Positions 33,450-42,516 of a DNA stretch of 46,489 nt are shown piece after piece. The stretch's first letter is position 1, and the number at the start of each line of letters is the position of its first letter. Origin of the DNA: Lyngbya sp. CCAP 1446/10. GTDB lineage: Bacteria; Cyanobacteriota; Cyanobacteriia; Cyanobacteriales; Microcoleaceae. The translations under genes and the position numbers were made by a program. Location of the stretch: positions 1-46,489 of the forward strand of contig NZ_JAIGNI010000047.1 in assembly GCF_026130175.1 (NCBI RefSeq), given 5' to 3'. The notes under the pieces are model-generated. The model searched no databases. It saw only the letters and a program-made list of their open reading frames with translations, and was not told the origin of the DNA.

Positions 33450-34988
33450 ATGACTTTTAGGGTACGGGCTGTTGAGCAATTTTCTGTTAGTCGATGCGCA
33501 AATTTTCGAGTTATGCTGGAAGAACAACCATCTAGAGAACAGCTACTTTTAGAAATAGAAAGATTGCGCCAGCAAGTGGAAGACTTGAAGGAGGAAAAAG
33601 CGGATCTGGAAATTTTGCTGGAAAATACTGCTGAACATTCCGATACGGTGGAAAGTGAGTTGCGCGATCGGGCATTGGAGGCGGTGCGAGAAGGTGAAGT
33701 CAAGCTGGCTCAATTTCTCGAAGCGATTCCGGTAGGTGTGGCTGTACTCGATTTTGAAGGCAAACCTTACTACGTCAATCACGCCGGAAAGCAGTTACTT
33801 GGTCAAGGGGTTGTACCGTTAAATTTAGTTGATAATTTGTCAGAAGTTTATCAAATTTATATCGCGGGAACTGATATTATTTACCCTTCCCAGAATTTGC
33901 CACTCGTCCGAGCTTTGAGCGGTGAGAGCACAACGACTGATGATATGGAAGTTCATCAACCCGACAAAAAAGTTCCCATTGAGGGTTGGGGAACACCAAT
34001 TTTTGATGACGCTGGCAAAGTTGCTTTTGCGATCGCAGTTTTTCAAGATATCACGGAACGCAAACAAGCTGAAGCCGATCGCCATAAATTTATTAATAAA
34101 TTATTTGAACTCAATCAAAATCTGGAAAAATCCCTGGATGCTGAATCAGACTTAACTGATGCCTACGGGCGATTTGTGCCACATCAATTTCTGAATTTGT
34201 TGGGATATGAAAGTATTATCGATGTCAATTTAGGCGACCAAGTGCAGGAGGTAATGTCGGTGCTGTTTGCGGACATCCGCGACTTCACGATGCTTTCGGA
34301 AACTATGACACCGCAAGAAAATTTTAATTTTATCAATGCTTACCTGTCGCGGATGGAGCCGGCTATTACTAGCAATCACGGGTTTATTGATAAATACATT
34401 GGCGATGCGATTATGGCTCTGTTTAGCGACTGCGCAGATGATGCAGTGAAAGCGGGTATTGCGATGCTAGACATCCTGACTGATTACAACGAACACCGTC
34501 AAAGTGTCGGCTACATCCCGATAAAAATTGGCATTGGCATCAATTCGGGTTCTTTGATGCTGGGGACAGTCGGTGGCAAAAGCCGAATGGACAGCACTGT
34601 GATTAGTGATGCTGTTAATTTGGCATCTCGGATTGAAGGATTGACCAAAGATTATGGCGTACCTCTGTTAATTTCTCAGCAGACTTTGGAACGGTTGCGA
34701 AATCCGGCTGATTATGCTATTCGGATTGTGGATAAAGTACAGGTAAAAGGAAAATCTCAGTATGTGATAGTCTATGAGGTATTTGATGCCGATCCGCTGG
34801 AAATGCGATCGGCAAAGCTAGAAAATTTGCCCGTATATCATGAAGCGATGTTACTGTGCGAGCGCCAGGAGTTCCGATCAGCGGGAAAATTGTTTGAAGA
34901 GTGTTTGCGGACAAATCCGAACGATGGGGTAGCTCGTATTTACCTGAAACGCTGTCGGGATTGGCGATCGCTCCTCAAGGGAATTTAG
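33450..34988 (+). CDS. PAS-class III nucleotide cyclase (predicted adenylate cyclase)
   Basis: This 512-residue protein has an N-terminal coiled coil (about residues 25-70), a PAS domain at about 85-205 ending FQDITERKQ, a helical connector, and a class III cyclase catalytic domain at about 258-430. The metal aspartates are in SVLFADIRDFTML (about 269) and FIDKYIGDAIMALF (about 311). The Lys of IDKYIG and the STVISDAVNLASR segment (about 380, with the transition-state Arg) fit an adenylate rather than a guanylate cyclase. The C-terminal tail (LYHEAMLLCE onward) is TPR-like. No membrane segment is present. The start 33450 is 7 bases after the STAS stop; ATG 33513 is an alternative. It sits where the diguanylate cyclase gene siaD lies in SiaABCD operons. 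Confidence 0.92.
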   Translation: MTFRVRAVEQFSVSRCANFRVMLEEQPSREQLLLEIERLRQQVEDLKEEKADLEILLENTAEHSDTVESELRDRALEAVREGEVKLAQFLEAIPVGVAVLDFEGKPYYVNHAGKQLLGQGVVPLNLVDNLSEVYQIYIAGTDIIYPSQNLPLVRALSGESTTTDDMEVHQPDKKVPIEGWGTPIFDDAGKVAFAIAVFQDITERKQAEADRHKFINKLFELNQNLEKSLDAESDLTDAYGRFVPHQFLNLLGYESIIDVNLGDQVQEVMSVLFADIRDFTMLSETMTPQENFNFINAYLSRMEPAITSNHGFIDKYIGDAIMALFSDCADDAVKAGIAMLDILTDYNEHRQSVGYIPIKIGIGINSGSLMLGTVGGKSRMDSTVISDAVNLASRIEGLTKDYGVPLLISQQTLERLRNPADYAIRIVDKVQVKGKSQYVIVYEVFDADPLEMRSAKLENLPVYHEAMLLCERQEFRSAGKLFEECLRTNPNDGVARIYLKRCRDWRSLLKGI

Positions 34989-35032
34989 TCAGTAGTCAGT
35001 AGTCAGTAGTCAGTAGTCAGTAGTCATTAGTC
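34987..35032. repeat. heptanucleotide repeat AGTAGTC
   Basis: Six copies of AGTAGTC/AGTAGTC-like units follow the stop of the cyclase gene directly, at the presumed end of the operon. Confidence 0.85.
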
Positions 35033-35242
35033 ATATCCGCTTACATCTGAATTAGATCGATCGCGCGATCGCCTTCCTCGGACTTCTACTCAAAAAAATA
35101 TGATTCCGATGCAAGCGGAAGCGATCGGGTGCTGCTGCGATCGGTTTGGCGACAGAGTATTTACCAAGAAACCCGGTTTCTCCTCTAAAAGTGCGTAAGT
35201 CCTGATAATATAATAACTACTTTGGAGTGTCAATAAAAGACG

Positions 35243-36892
35243 ATGAGAATCAACAAGCGGCAGCCGAGAATATCTATAAAACCTTCAGTAATTAAAGTTA
35301 TCGCTCTGTTCTGTCTGTGCTGCTTGTTGACTGCAAGCTGCGGACAGCGGGCCAATCGATCTGTGAATGCGAGCGGCGACAATGTTAATAACCGCGTTAC
35401 GATCGGCACAACCTTGAAATTGCGGACGATCGACCCCGCCGACGCTTACGAAGTTATCTCAGGACAACTGCTGCGCAATTTGGGCGATACTCTCTACACT
35501 TACAAGTCGGGAACTACTGAGTTAATCCCCGGCTTAGCGACAGCAATGCCAAAAGTTAGCGCAGACGGATTGACATATACAATTCCCTTGCGTCAAGGCG
35601 TGATTTTCCACGACGACACACCGTTTAACGCCGCAGCAATGGAATTTTCCTTGCAGCGGTTTATCAAAAATGGCGGCCGTCCGTCTTTCTTGTTGGGTGA
35701 TGCAGTAGCATCGGTGAAAGCGACGGGCGAATACGAATTAACTTTTCAACTCAAAAAGCCTTTTGCTGCTTTTCCAGCCCTGTTGACATTTGCCGGTATT
35801 TGTGCAGTTTCTCCGAAAGCTTATGAGATTGGGGATGGTAAATTTAAACCCGATACATTTGTGGGAACTGGACGCTACAAGTTGGCGAAGTACGGTAGCG
35901 ATTCTCTCAAGTTTGACGTGTTTGACAAGTATTGGGGGGAAAAACCAGTTAATCAAGGTATTGACATTTTGCTGCTTTCGACTTCTTCAAATTTGTTCAA
36001 TACTTTTCAGACTGCTGCGATCGATGTAGCTTATTTATCTCTGGATGCCGATCAATTTCGCAGCTTGGACGAGGGAGCAAAAAAAGGGAAATGGCAGGAA
36101 ATCGCGGGGGAAAGCAGTACGGTTAGTTATATGACGCTGAATATGAAGTCTAAACCGCTGGACAAGTTAGAAGTGAGACAGGCGATCGCAGCAGTGATGG
36201 ATCGGCCCCTGATTACCGATCGCATACTGGGGGGACAAGGGCAGCCGCTGTACAGTCTGATTCCCACAAGCTTCGACGTTCAAAAACCGGTGTTTAAAGA
36301 ACTGTACGGCGACGCCAACACGACAAAAGCGAAGGAATTGTTAACAAAAGCGGGATATTCGGCCGCGAATCCGTTTATTCTGCAAATTTGGCATCCTACT
36401 GGTTCCACAAAACGAACTTTAGTGGCGAGTATGATCGAGGCGTTAGCTAAACAGAAAATGGACGGGATAATGCGGGTAGAAATTAACAGTGTTGAATCTC
36501 CGACTTTATTCCAGAATATAGAGAAGGGGATTTATCCTGCGGTGTTAGTGGATTGGTCTGCCGACTTTTTTGACGCTGACAATTACATTCAGCCGTTTTT
36601 GGATTGTGCGACGGGTTCGGAGGCCACCGGGTGCGAAAAGGGTGCGAGCCAGGGTCAGGGTTCGTTTTATTATAGCGATCGAGTAAATCAACTGATCGAC
36701 AAGCAACGCAAAGAACCAAACCCCGAAACCCGGAAAGCTTTGTTTGGCGAAATTCAGGACATACTAGGTAGAGATGTACCTTTCATCCCTCTTTGGCAGG
36801 ATAAGGACTATACTTTTGCTCAGAATAATATCACGGGTGTCCGCCTAGAGCCGACGCAATCCTTTCCTTTTTGGTTCCTGAAAAAGCAATAA
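35243..36892 (+). CDS. ABC-transporter solute-binding lipoprotein, family 5 (oligopeptide type)
   Basis: This 549-residue SBP_bac_5 protein has a lipoprotein signal: a basic start, the hydrophobic VIALFCLCCLLTASC and a cysteine at about residue 33 in the lipobox LTASC. The mature protein shows TLKLRTIDPADAYEV at its start and the family segments GLTYTIPLRQGVIFHDDTPF near 105 and TLNMKSKPLDKLEVRQAIA near 297. It delivers peptides, nickel or similar ligands to a permease. No permease or ATPase gene is in the window, so it is an orphan and its ligand is open. ATG 35243 has GGAG nearby at about 35223. It stands alone after the cyclase cluster. Confidence 0.9.
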   Translation: MRINKRQPRISIKPSVIKVIALFCLCCLLTASCGQRANRSVNASGDNVNNRVTIGTTLKLRTIDPADAYEVISGQLLRNLGDTLYTYKSGTTELIPGLATAMPKVSADGLTYTIPLRQGVIFHDDTPFNAAAMEFSLQRFIKNGGRPSFLLGDAVASVKATGEYELTFQLKKPFAAFPALLTFAGICAVSPKAYEIGDGKFKPDTFVGTGRYKLAKYGSDSLKFDVFDKYWGEKPVNQGIDILLLSTSSNLFNTFQTAAIDVAYLSLDADQFRSLDEGAKKGKWQEIAGESSTVSYMTLNMKSKPLDKLEVRQAIAAVMDRPLITDRILGGQGQPLYSLIPTSFDVQKPVFKELYGDANTTKAKELLTKAGYSAANPFILQIWHPTGSTKRTLVASMIEALAKQKMDGIMRVEINSVESPTLFQNIEKGIYPAVLVDWSADFFDADNYIQPFLDCATGSEATGCEKGASQGQGSFYYSDRVNQLIDKQRKEPNPETRKALFGEIQDILGRDVPFIPLWQDKDYTFAQNNITGVRLEPTQSFPFWFLKKQ

Positions 36893-37054
36893 TTGTTTAC
36901 AATAATTATTAAGAATTGAAATGCCCACAATCATACCATCTTTTGTGCACAACAGGGTGATGATTGTCACAGTTTATCTAAGAGACCGATCACCCAACTC
37001 TCTCTAAAAATGTTGGATATTATTAGAGAGAGAGATATCGCTGAGGGTGAGTAT

Positions 37055-37714
37055 ATGAAATTTGGAATTTTAACAACTACAGGGCTGCTAATTGCGATCG
37101 GTTTTGCTTCTGGAGTCAAAGCAGAAAACGTATCACAAGTCAAGCAACTATTAGAAACTAATAATTGTAGCGGCTGTGACTTGACAGGAGCGCAGCTTTC
37201 TGGTAGGGATCTCAGCGGCGCGAATTTGAGCGGTGCAAACTTGAGCGGTGCAAATTTGAGCGGTGCTAACCTCAACGAAGCCAAACTGAACGAAGTAAAT
37301 CTGACACAAGCTAAATTGCCAGGTGCGAGCCTAATTGGGGCTAGAATGCACGGGGCAAATTTGGAGGGTGCTGATTTGACTCGCGCTAACCTGAGTCTGG
37401 CTGGTTTAGTAATTGCCAGTTTGAAAAATACCAACCTCACCAGCGCTAATTTAGTCGGCGCTAATTTAGAAAGTGCGAATTTGGCTGGTGCGAACCTGAG
37501 AAATGCTCGCCAGTCTGTAGCGAATTTAGCTAATGTCCGCCTGATGGGTGGCAGTTTGTCGGGAATAGATGTGATGGGGGTTAACTTGCGGGATGCAAAT
37601 TTGACTGGTGCAAATTTGAACGGTGCTAATTTGAACGGTTCGGACTTGACTGGTGCTAATTTAAAAGATGCCAATATGGCAAATGTAGATTTGAAAAATG
37701 CTGCTTTGCCGTAG
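37055..37714 (+). CDS. secreted pentapeptide-repeat protein
   Basis: This 219-residue protein has a signal peptide (MKFGILTTTGLLIAIGFASG, cleavage probably after VKA) and a short helical lead. CSGC follows at about residues 38-41, then about 35 pentapeptide repeats of the A(N/D)Lxx type (SGANLSGANLSGAN and so on) forming a right-handed quadrilateral beta-helix. Such proteins are common in cyanobacteria and few have known functions. The two cysteines near the repeat start (NCSGCDL) recur in the exported group. ATG 37055 is chosen over an upstream in-frame ATG at 37010. It begins a clean signal peptide and GAGGG lies 7 bases upstream. A terminator-like hairpin follows. Confidence 0.88.
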   Translation: MKFGILTTTGLLIAIGFASGVKAENVSQVKQLLETNNCSGCDLTGAQLSGRDLSGANLSGANLSGANLSGANLNEAKLNEVNLTQAKLPGASLIGARMHGANLEGADLTRANLSLAGLVIASLKNTNLTSANLVGANLESANLAGANLRNARQSVANLANVRLMGGSLSGIDVMGVNLRDANLTGANLNGANLNGSDLTGANLKDANMANVDLKNAALP

Positions 37715-37771
37715 GACGATCGCCAATTGCTATATTTGACTATCGTGTTTAACAACCTTAATATCATCGTG

Positions 37772-37798
37772 TAGGGGCAATTTCCTAAATTGCCCCTA
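37772..37798. terminator. hairpin between pentapeptide and cupin genes
   Basis: TAGGGGCAATTT pairs perfectly with AAATTGCCCCTA around a 3-base loop, followed by TAATTTTAATT. It lies between two convergent genes and can serve either. Confidence 0.7.
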
Positions 37799-37843
37799 TA
37801 ATTTTAATTGCGTGTAATTTTAATTTTCCGTTAAGCTGCCCGA

Positions 37844-38224
37844 TCAATCTTCGTCAGCGGCATCTTGGGGGAAACGGATAATATCATCATCGCCAAGGTA
37901 TTCGCCATTTTGGATTTCAATCATCACCAGAGGAATCACGCCGGGGTTTTCCACGCGGTGAGCGGTATTCATGGGAACATAGGTTGATTGTTTCTGCATG
38001 AGAATTGTCTCTTTGTCATCGCAGATAACTTTAGCGGTACCGGAGACGACAACCCAGTGCTCGCTGCGGTGATAGTGCATTTGGGTGCGGATGTGGTGTC
38101 CCGGTTTGACTTCGATGCGATTGATCTTGTAACGATCGCCCGCGTCTATGACTGTAACTTTACCCCAAAACCGAGCTTGCGTGCGATCGTCCGTTTTTTC
38201 TGTTGTGTCCACTGTTTCCACCAT
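37844..38224 (-). CDS. cupin protein, C-terminal domain of type II mannose-6-phosphate isomerase/GDP-mannose pyrophosphorylase
   Basis: This 126-residue protein is a single cupin. It carries PGHHIRTQMHYHRSEHWVVVSG at about residues 42-62, where H, H and E are the expected metal ligands. The second motif has YVPMNTAHRVENPG. It corresponds to the isomerase domain of ManC/AlgA-type enzymes, where it interconverts mannose-6-phosphate and fructose-6-phosphate, but here it stands alone. RFWG replaces the more common RPWG at the start. A role in sugar supply for envelope polysaccharide is plausible but not shown. ATG 38224 is used. The hairpin at 37772 lies downstream. Confidence 0.85.
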   Translation of the reverse strand: MVETVDTTEKTDDRTQARFWGKVTVIDAGDRYKINRIEVKPGHHIRTQMHYHRSEHWVVVSGTAKVICDDKETILMQKQSTYVPMNTAHRVENPGVIPLVMIEIQNGEYLGDDDIIRFPQDAADED

Positions 38225-38367
38225 GCTGTTGATCTCGCTAACGGTGTCTGTAAAAATATTTATATTTGAAAGTATATCAGGGAGAGGGTAAGTCTGTAAG
38301 TGCGATCCTCTTCGAGGGCTTCGCTAACGGGCTTTTGGTGAATTTTTTATCTGATAATCCAGCTTCA

Positions 38368-38820
38368 TCAGATCGATAGCCATTCACGAGCATCCACAAA
38401 CTGAGACAAATGCTTCACATTTGTTGTAGCAATTACCACTTCATTTCCCTGATTTGCTTCCAATATTGCTTGAGCCGCCAGAATCACATTCCCATCAAGT
38501 GCATGGGGATCTGCCGTTGGCCTTCCTCTGCTTCGTGCATCCGCCCACAACTGAGCAGCTAAAAGCATTACCTCCGAAGTCAAAGGACGGTATGGAATTT
38601 CCGCTTTCAGTTCATCAAGTCGTTTAATACTTGCCAGCTTACCTGCACGAATTAATTCACGCCTCACCTCATAGTCAGCAATTTCAGGAAGCATTACAAT
38701 GTAACCTTTTAGCGGCAAAGATTGCAGCCAGAGTTTACCCTCTTGATATAAAGGAGAGGCGGCTTTGGGATTTGTAACAATTCCTAAAGGCCCAGAATCT
38801 AACAACACTATTTTGCTCAT
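38368..38820 (-). CDS. PIN-domain ribonuclease (probable toxin of a type II TA pair)
   Basis: This 150-residue PIN-type protein begins IVLLDSGPLG with the first acidic residue and has LPEIADYEVRREL near 46. DPHALDGNVILAAQAI provides the third acidic group near 107, and IATTNVKHLSQFVDAREW ends it, as in VapC-like enzymes. These are the features of a Mg-dependent RNase. The partner 3 bases upstream on the same strand fits an antitoxin. The stop is near 38368 and the ATG at 38820. RNA target and toxicity are not known from sequence. Confidence 0.8.
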   Translation of the reverse strand: MSKIVLLDSGPLGIVTNPKAASPLYQEGKLWLQSLPLKGYIVMLPEIADYEVRRELIRAGKLASIKRLDELKAEIPYRPLTSEVMLLAAQLWADARSRGRPTADPHALDGNVILAAQAILEANQGNEVVIATTNVKHLSQFVDAREWLSI

Positions 38821-38823
38821 GGA

Positions 38824-39180
38824 CTATATATGCACGGGGTTTTCTTCTAGTGCCTTGCGGAGAACTTCAGCGGTTTCTGTTTGTTCCTGTTCATCTCCAT
38901 CGTCTACCCAAGACTGTAGCAGCTTGCTCAGAGCTTCGTGCTGCTGTAGGGGATCGATTGTCTTAATTTCGGCTATAGCTTTTGTCGAAGTATCGGGAGT
39001 TATTGGCTTAACTGTCACAGTTTCCAGAAATAACCGCATCATCTGAAGCAAATTCGGCCAATATGCTCTCGGAGTTTGCTGAATTACACTGAGAAACTCT
39101 ACCATTTCATTACCAATGCGAGTTTCTGGCGCTGAAGTTGTTGTCGCTGGACTTTCACTGATTAAAGCTTGTTCAGACAT
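38824..39180 (-). CDS. putative antitoxin partner of the PIN protein
   Basis: This acidic protein of about 118 residues lies 3 bases upstream of the PIN gene. It has no recognised DNA-binding fold. The middle is helical (LPNLLQMM-like segments around residue 50), and the C-terminal 40 residues are charged (KAIAEIKTIDPLQQHEALSK onward), as expected of an antitoxin tail that wraps a toxin. The function is inferred only from position and size. ATG 39180 is preferred to GTG 39186, since AAGGAG (39191-39196) lies 10 bases from the ATG and only 4 from the GTG. Confidence 0.55.
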   Translation of the reverse strand: MSEQALISESPATTTSAPETRIGNEMVEFLSVIQQTPRAYWPNLLQMMRLFLETVTVKPITPDTSTKAIAEIKTIDPLQQHEALSKLLQSWVDDGDEQEQTETAEVLRKALEENPVHI

Positions 39181-39186
39181 AATCAC

Positions 39187-39548
39187 TTTTCTCCTTTCTC
39201 GGATTTATATGAATTGCGATCGATTTATAAACTTAGTAGTTTGTAGGGTGTGCACTGCGCACCGGTTGACTTTGAGCAGCGCCGGATATCACTAGACTTC
39301 TTGCATAAATCTTTGATTAATACGAAAACCGCAGATATAAGGCAGATAAACGGAGATAAACGCAGATAATTTCAAGATACTTTCGACTTTTGCCACAAGT
39401 CTACTGATTTACCTGCGTTTCATCGTCTTGATACCGTCAAACCAACTTTCGTATAACTTGTTGCGCACCCTACAAGCTCAGCCGGTGCGCATTGCGCACC
39501 CTACAAACTCAGTTGGTGAAACCCACTCTACTTTTATTGTAAACAAAA
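39187..39548. repeat. spacer with GTAGGGTGNGCA inverted repeats
   Basis: Besides the PIN/antitoxin leader, this spacer holds an inverted pair. GTAGGGTGTGCACTGCGCAC (about 39243-39262) is repeated in reverse as GTGCGCATTGCGCACCCTAC (about 39485-39504), and GTTGCGCACCCTACAA near 39459 is a further piece. In between are AACGGAGATAAACGCAGATA-type short repeats. No gene is seen. Confidence 0.65.
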
Positions 39549-39566
39549 GGCGGGCAATTGCCCGCC
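39549..39566 (-). terminator. rho-independent terminator of acnB
   Basis: GGCGGGCAATTGCCCGCC is a perfect palindrome 6 bases after the acnB stop. On the minus strand it is followed by TTTTGTTT, a good T-run. Confidence 0.85.
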
Positions 39567-39572
39567 CTTGAA

Positions 39573-42236
39573 TTACTTGCTCAACACACCTTCAGGAATT
39601 CCCAAAATATCCTCAATGCGCGGCATATCTTCCAAAGCAATCACTCGCCCTTCATCCTCAAAACCAGCAATTTGATCGAAATTCAAATAGCGATACAAAT
39701 CGCTAGCAAAAGGATCGATTCTCTTCGACACAATCTCCATGTATTCTTCGACTGTGGGAATGCGACCCAACAGCGAACAAACAGCAGCCAATTCCGCCGA
39801 ACCGAGATAAACTTGTGCATCTTTGCCCATCCGGTTGTTGAAGTTGCGAGTCGAAGTTGAAAACACCGTTGTGGCATCTTTGACACGCGCTTGATTGCCC
39901 ATGCAAAGACTGCATCCCGGCATTTCCGTGCGCGCTCCAGCGGCTCCAAAAATGCTGTAATAACCTTCTTCTTTTAGTTGCTGTTCGTCCATCCGAGTTG
40001 GCGGACAAATCCATAGGCGAGTTTTCACTTCCCCTGAACCTTCCAATACCTTGGCCGTGGCGCGGTAGTGGCCGATATTTGTCATGCAAGAACCGACAAA
40101 TACCTCGTCAACCCGATCGCCCGCAACCGCACTCAACAACTTAACATTATCCGGGTCATTCGGCGCAGCCACAATGGGTTCAGTAATCTCGTTCAAATCA
40201 ATTTCGATGATTTCAACATACTCCGCATCAGCATCAGCCTCCAACAGCACCGGATTAGCCAGCCATTCCTCCATTTTCGCTACTCGGCGCATCATCGTCC
40301 GCGCATCTTCATAGCCCCGCGCTACCATATTTTTCAGCAGCGCGACATTAGAACGAATGTACTCAGAAACAGTCTCCACACTCAATTTAATCGTGCATCC
40401 GGCGCAAGAACGCTCCGCCGAGGCATCGGTCAATTCAAAAGCCTGCTCGACCTTCAAATCGGGCAAACCTTCAATCTCCATAATCCGCCCAGAAAAGACG
40501 TTTTTCTTATTCTGTTTCGAGACTGTCAGCAAACCTCTTTGAATCGCTACATAGGGAATTGCATTCACCACATCTCTAAGCGTTACTCCCGGCTGCAATT
40601 CACCTTTAAATCTGACTAAGACCGATTCCGGCATATCCAAAGGCATCACGCCCAAGGCGGCAGCAAATGCCACCAATCCCGAACCCGCAGGAAAAGAAAT
40701 TCCTAACGGAAAACGAGTATGAGAATCGCCACCAGTTCCCACTGTATCCGGCAATAACATCCGGTTTAGCCAAGAGTGAATAATCCCATCTCCAGGACGC
40801 AAAGCTATGCCCGCCCGTTGTGACATGAAATCGGGTAATTCGTGGTGAGTTTTGACATCAACTGGTTTTGGATAGGCGGCGGTATGGCAGAAACTTTGAA
40901 TCACCAAATCAGCGCTAAATCCCAGACAAGCCAGTTCTTTCAATTCGTCGCGAGTCATTGGCCCGGTGGTGTCTTGGGAACCGACTGTGGTCATGACTGG
41001 TTCGCAAGATGTACCCGGACGAACGCCGGACAAACCGCAAGCTTTCCCTACCATCTTTTGAGCTAAGGTGAAGCCTTTTCCGGTATCGGCGGGAATAGTT
41101 GGACGGGTAAAAATTTGGCTAATTCCTACTCCTAAAGCTTCGCGAATTTTGTCGGTTAAAGTGCGTCCGATTAATAGCGGAATGCGGCCGCCGGCGCGAA
41201 CTTCGTCGAGGATTGTGTCGGGTTTGAGGGTGAAGGTGGAAATGATTTCTCCGGCTTCGTTGGTGATTTCTCCTTTGTAGGGATGGATGGTGATTACCAT
41301 GCCGGTTTCCATTTTGGCGACATCGCATTCGATCGGCAATGCGCCGGAATCTTCAGCGGTATTGAAGAATATCGGGGCGATCGCACTTCCGAGAATATAT
41401 CCGCCGTTGCGCTTGTTGGGTACAAACGGAATATCGTTACCAATGTGCCACAGCACGGAGTTAATCGCCGATTTCCGCGAGGAACCGGTGCCGACAACAT
41501 CGCCGACGTAGGCTACGGGATGGCCTTTTTCTTTCAATTGGGCGATCGTTTCCAGAGCTCCGGGCATCTTGCTTTCGAGCATCACCAAAGCGTGTAGGGG
41601 AATGTCCGGCCGCGTGGTAGCATGAGGTGCAGGAGACAAGTCATCGGTATTGGTTTCTCCGGGGACTTTGAAGACTGTAACGGTAATGGCTTCGGCTAGT
41701 TCAGAGCGGCTGGTAAACCACTCGGCATCAGCCCAAGAATCGACTACCTGCTTGGCGTAGGGATTGGTATCCGACAGGGCGAGAATGTCGTGGAAGGCGT
41801 CAAATACTAATAGGGTTTTGCTCAAGGCGCGGGCTGCGGTGGCGGGAATCGCGATTTCGGCAGTGGGATTGAGCAAATCGATTAAAGATTGGACGTTGTA
41901 ACCGCCCATCATTGTCCCTAGCAGATAAACTGCCCATTTGGGAGCAATTAGGGGGCTGTGGATTTCGCCTTTAGCAATGCCGGTTAAAAAACCAGCTTTG
42001 ACGTAGGCTGCTTGGTCTACTCCAGGTGGCACGCGATCGCGCAATAATTCGATTAAGGCTTCTTCTTCTCCCGGTGGCGGATTTTTCAGCAACTCGCAGA
42101 GTTCTGAGGTTTGCTGGGCGTCTAGCGGCAGCGGTGGAATTCCCAATGCGGCTCTTTCGGCAGCCTGTTGGCGGTAAGATTCAAGCATTTCTCCTCTCTC
42201 CTCGGATAGTTTTGGGTAGTTGTTGGCAGATGACAT
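39573..42236 (-). CDS. acnB: bifunctional aconitate hydratase AcnB
   Basis: This 887-residue citrate/isocitrate isomerase works in the cyanobacterial TCA branch and also takes methylisocitrate. It begins with the HEAT-like AcnB-specific domain ([20 protein letters not shown] near residue 19). The swivelling domain follows, then the catalytic domains with [18 protein letters not shown] near 198 and [20 protein letters not shown] near 405. The iron-sulfur cluster cysteines are in [15 protein letters not shown] (near 700) and [11 protein letters not shown] (near 765). All are present. ATG 42236 is used. A strong terminator follows and it is monocistronic. Length is normal for the family. Confidence 0.95.
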   Translation of the reverse strand: MSSANNYPKLSEERGEMLESYRQQAAERAALGIPPLPLDAQQTSELCELLKNPPPGEEEALIELLRDRVPPGVDQAAYVKAGFLTGIAKGEIHSPLIAPKWAVYLLGTMMGGYNVQSLIDLLNPTAEIAIPATAARALSKTLLVFDAFHDILALSDTNPYAKQVVDSWADAEWFTSRSELAEAITVTVFKVPGETNTDDLSPAPHATTRPDIPLHALVMLESKMPGALETIAQLKEKGHPVAYVGDVVGTGSSRKSAINSVLWHIGNDIPFVPNKRNGGYILGSAIAPIFFNTAEDSGALPIECDVAKMETGMVITIHPYKGEITNEAGEIISTFTLKPDTILDEVRAGGRIPLLIGRTLTDKIREALGVGISQIFTRPTIPADTGKGFTLAQKMVGKACGLSGVRPGTSCEPVMTTVGSQDTTGPMTRDELKELACLGFSADLVIQSFCHTAAYPKPVDVKTHHELPDFMSQRAGIALRPGDGIIHSWLNRMLLPDTVGTGGDSHTRFPLGISFPAGSGLVAFAAALGVMPLDMPESVLVRFKGELQPGVTLRDVVNAIPYVAIQRGLLTVSKQNKKNVFSGRIMEIEGLPDLKVEQAFELTDASAERSCAGCTIKLSVETVSEYIRSNVALLKNMVARGYEDARTMMRRVAKMEEWLANPVLLEADADAEYVEIIEIDLNEITEPIVAAPNDPDNVKLLSAVAGDRVDEVFVGSCMTNIGHYRATAKVLEGSGEVKTRLWICPPTRMDEQQLKEEGYYSIFGAAGARTEMPGCSLCMGNQARVKDATTVFSTSTRNFNNRMGKDAQVYLGSAELAAVCSLLGRIPTVEEYMEIVSKRIDPFASDLYRYLNFDQIAGFEDEGRVIALEDMPRIEDILGIPEGVLSK

Positions 42237-42516
42237 TACTTTTTAGAGTAGGGGCTGGCGTTGCACATTTGGCAAAGTGCCCCGCTATACATGAAAATTT
42301 AACGCAACTTGAGAAACTGTAGACTTTCATCCCAAAGACAGATGCGATCTCCATCTGGGGCGCAGCTAAAACTCCAGCCGATCAGTTTTGGGGGGCTGAG
42401 TTGCATTGTTCTGGTTAAGATTAATGTGGTGGCGGTCGATCGATCGTCCTCTGCATCTGAAATCCTCACTCACCACAAGTGTAAAAAAGTTATCCGCTCA
42501 ATGGATCAATTCAAAA

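Noticed and set aside
36967..37767. A 266-residue minus-strand frame opposite the pentapeptide gene
   Set aside because: It is the mirror of the pentapeptide repeats (KFAPLKFAPLKFAP) and arises from their regular codons.
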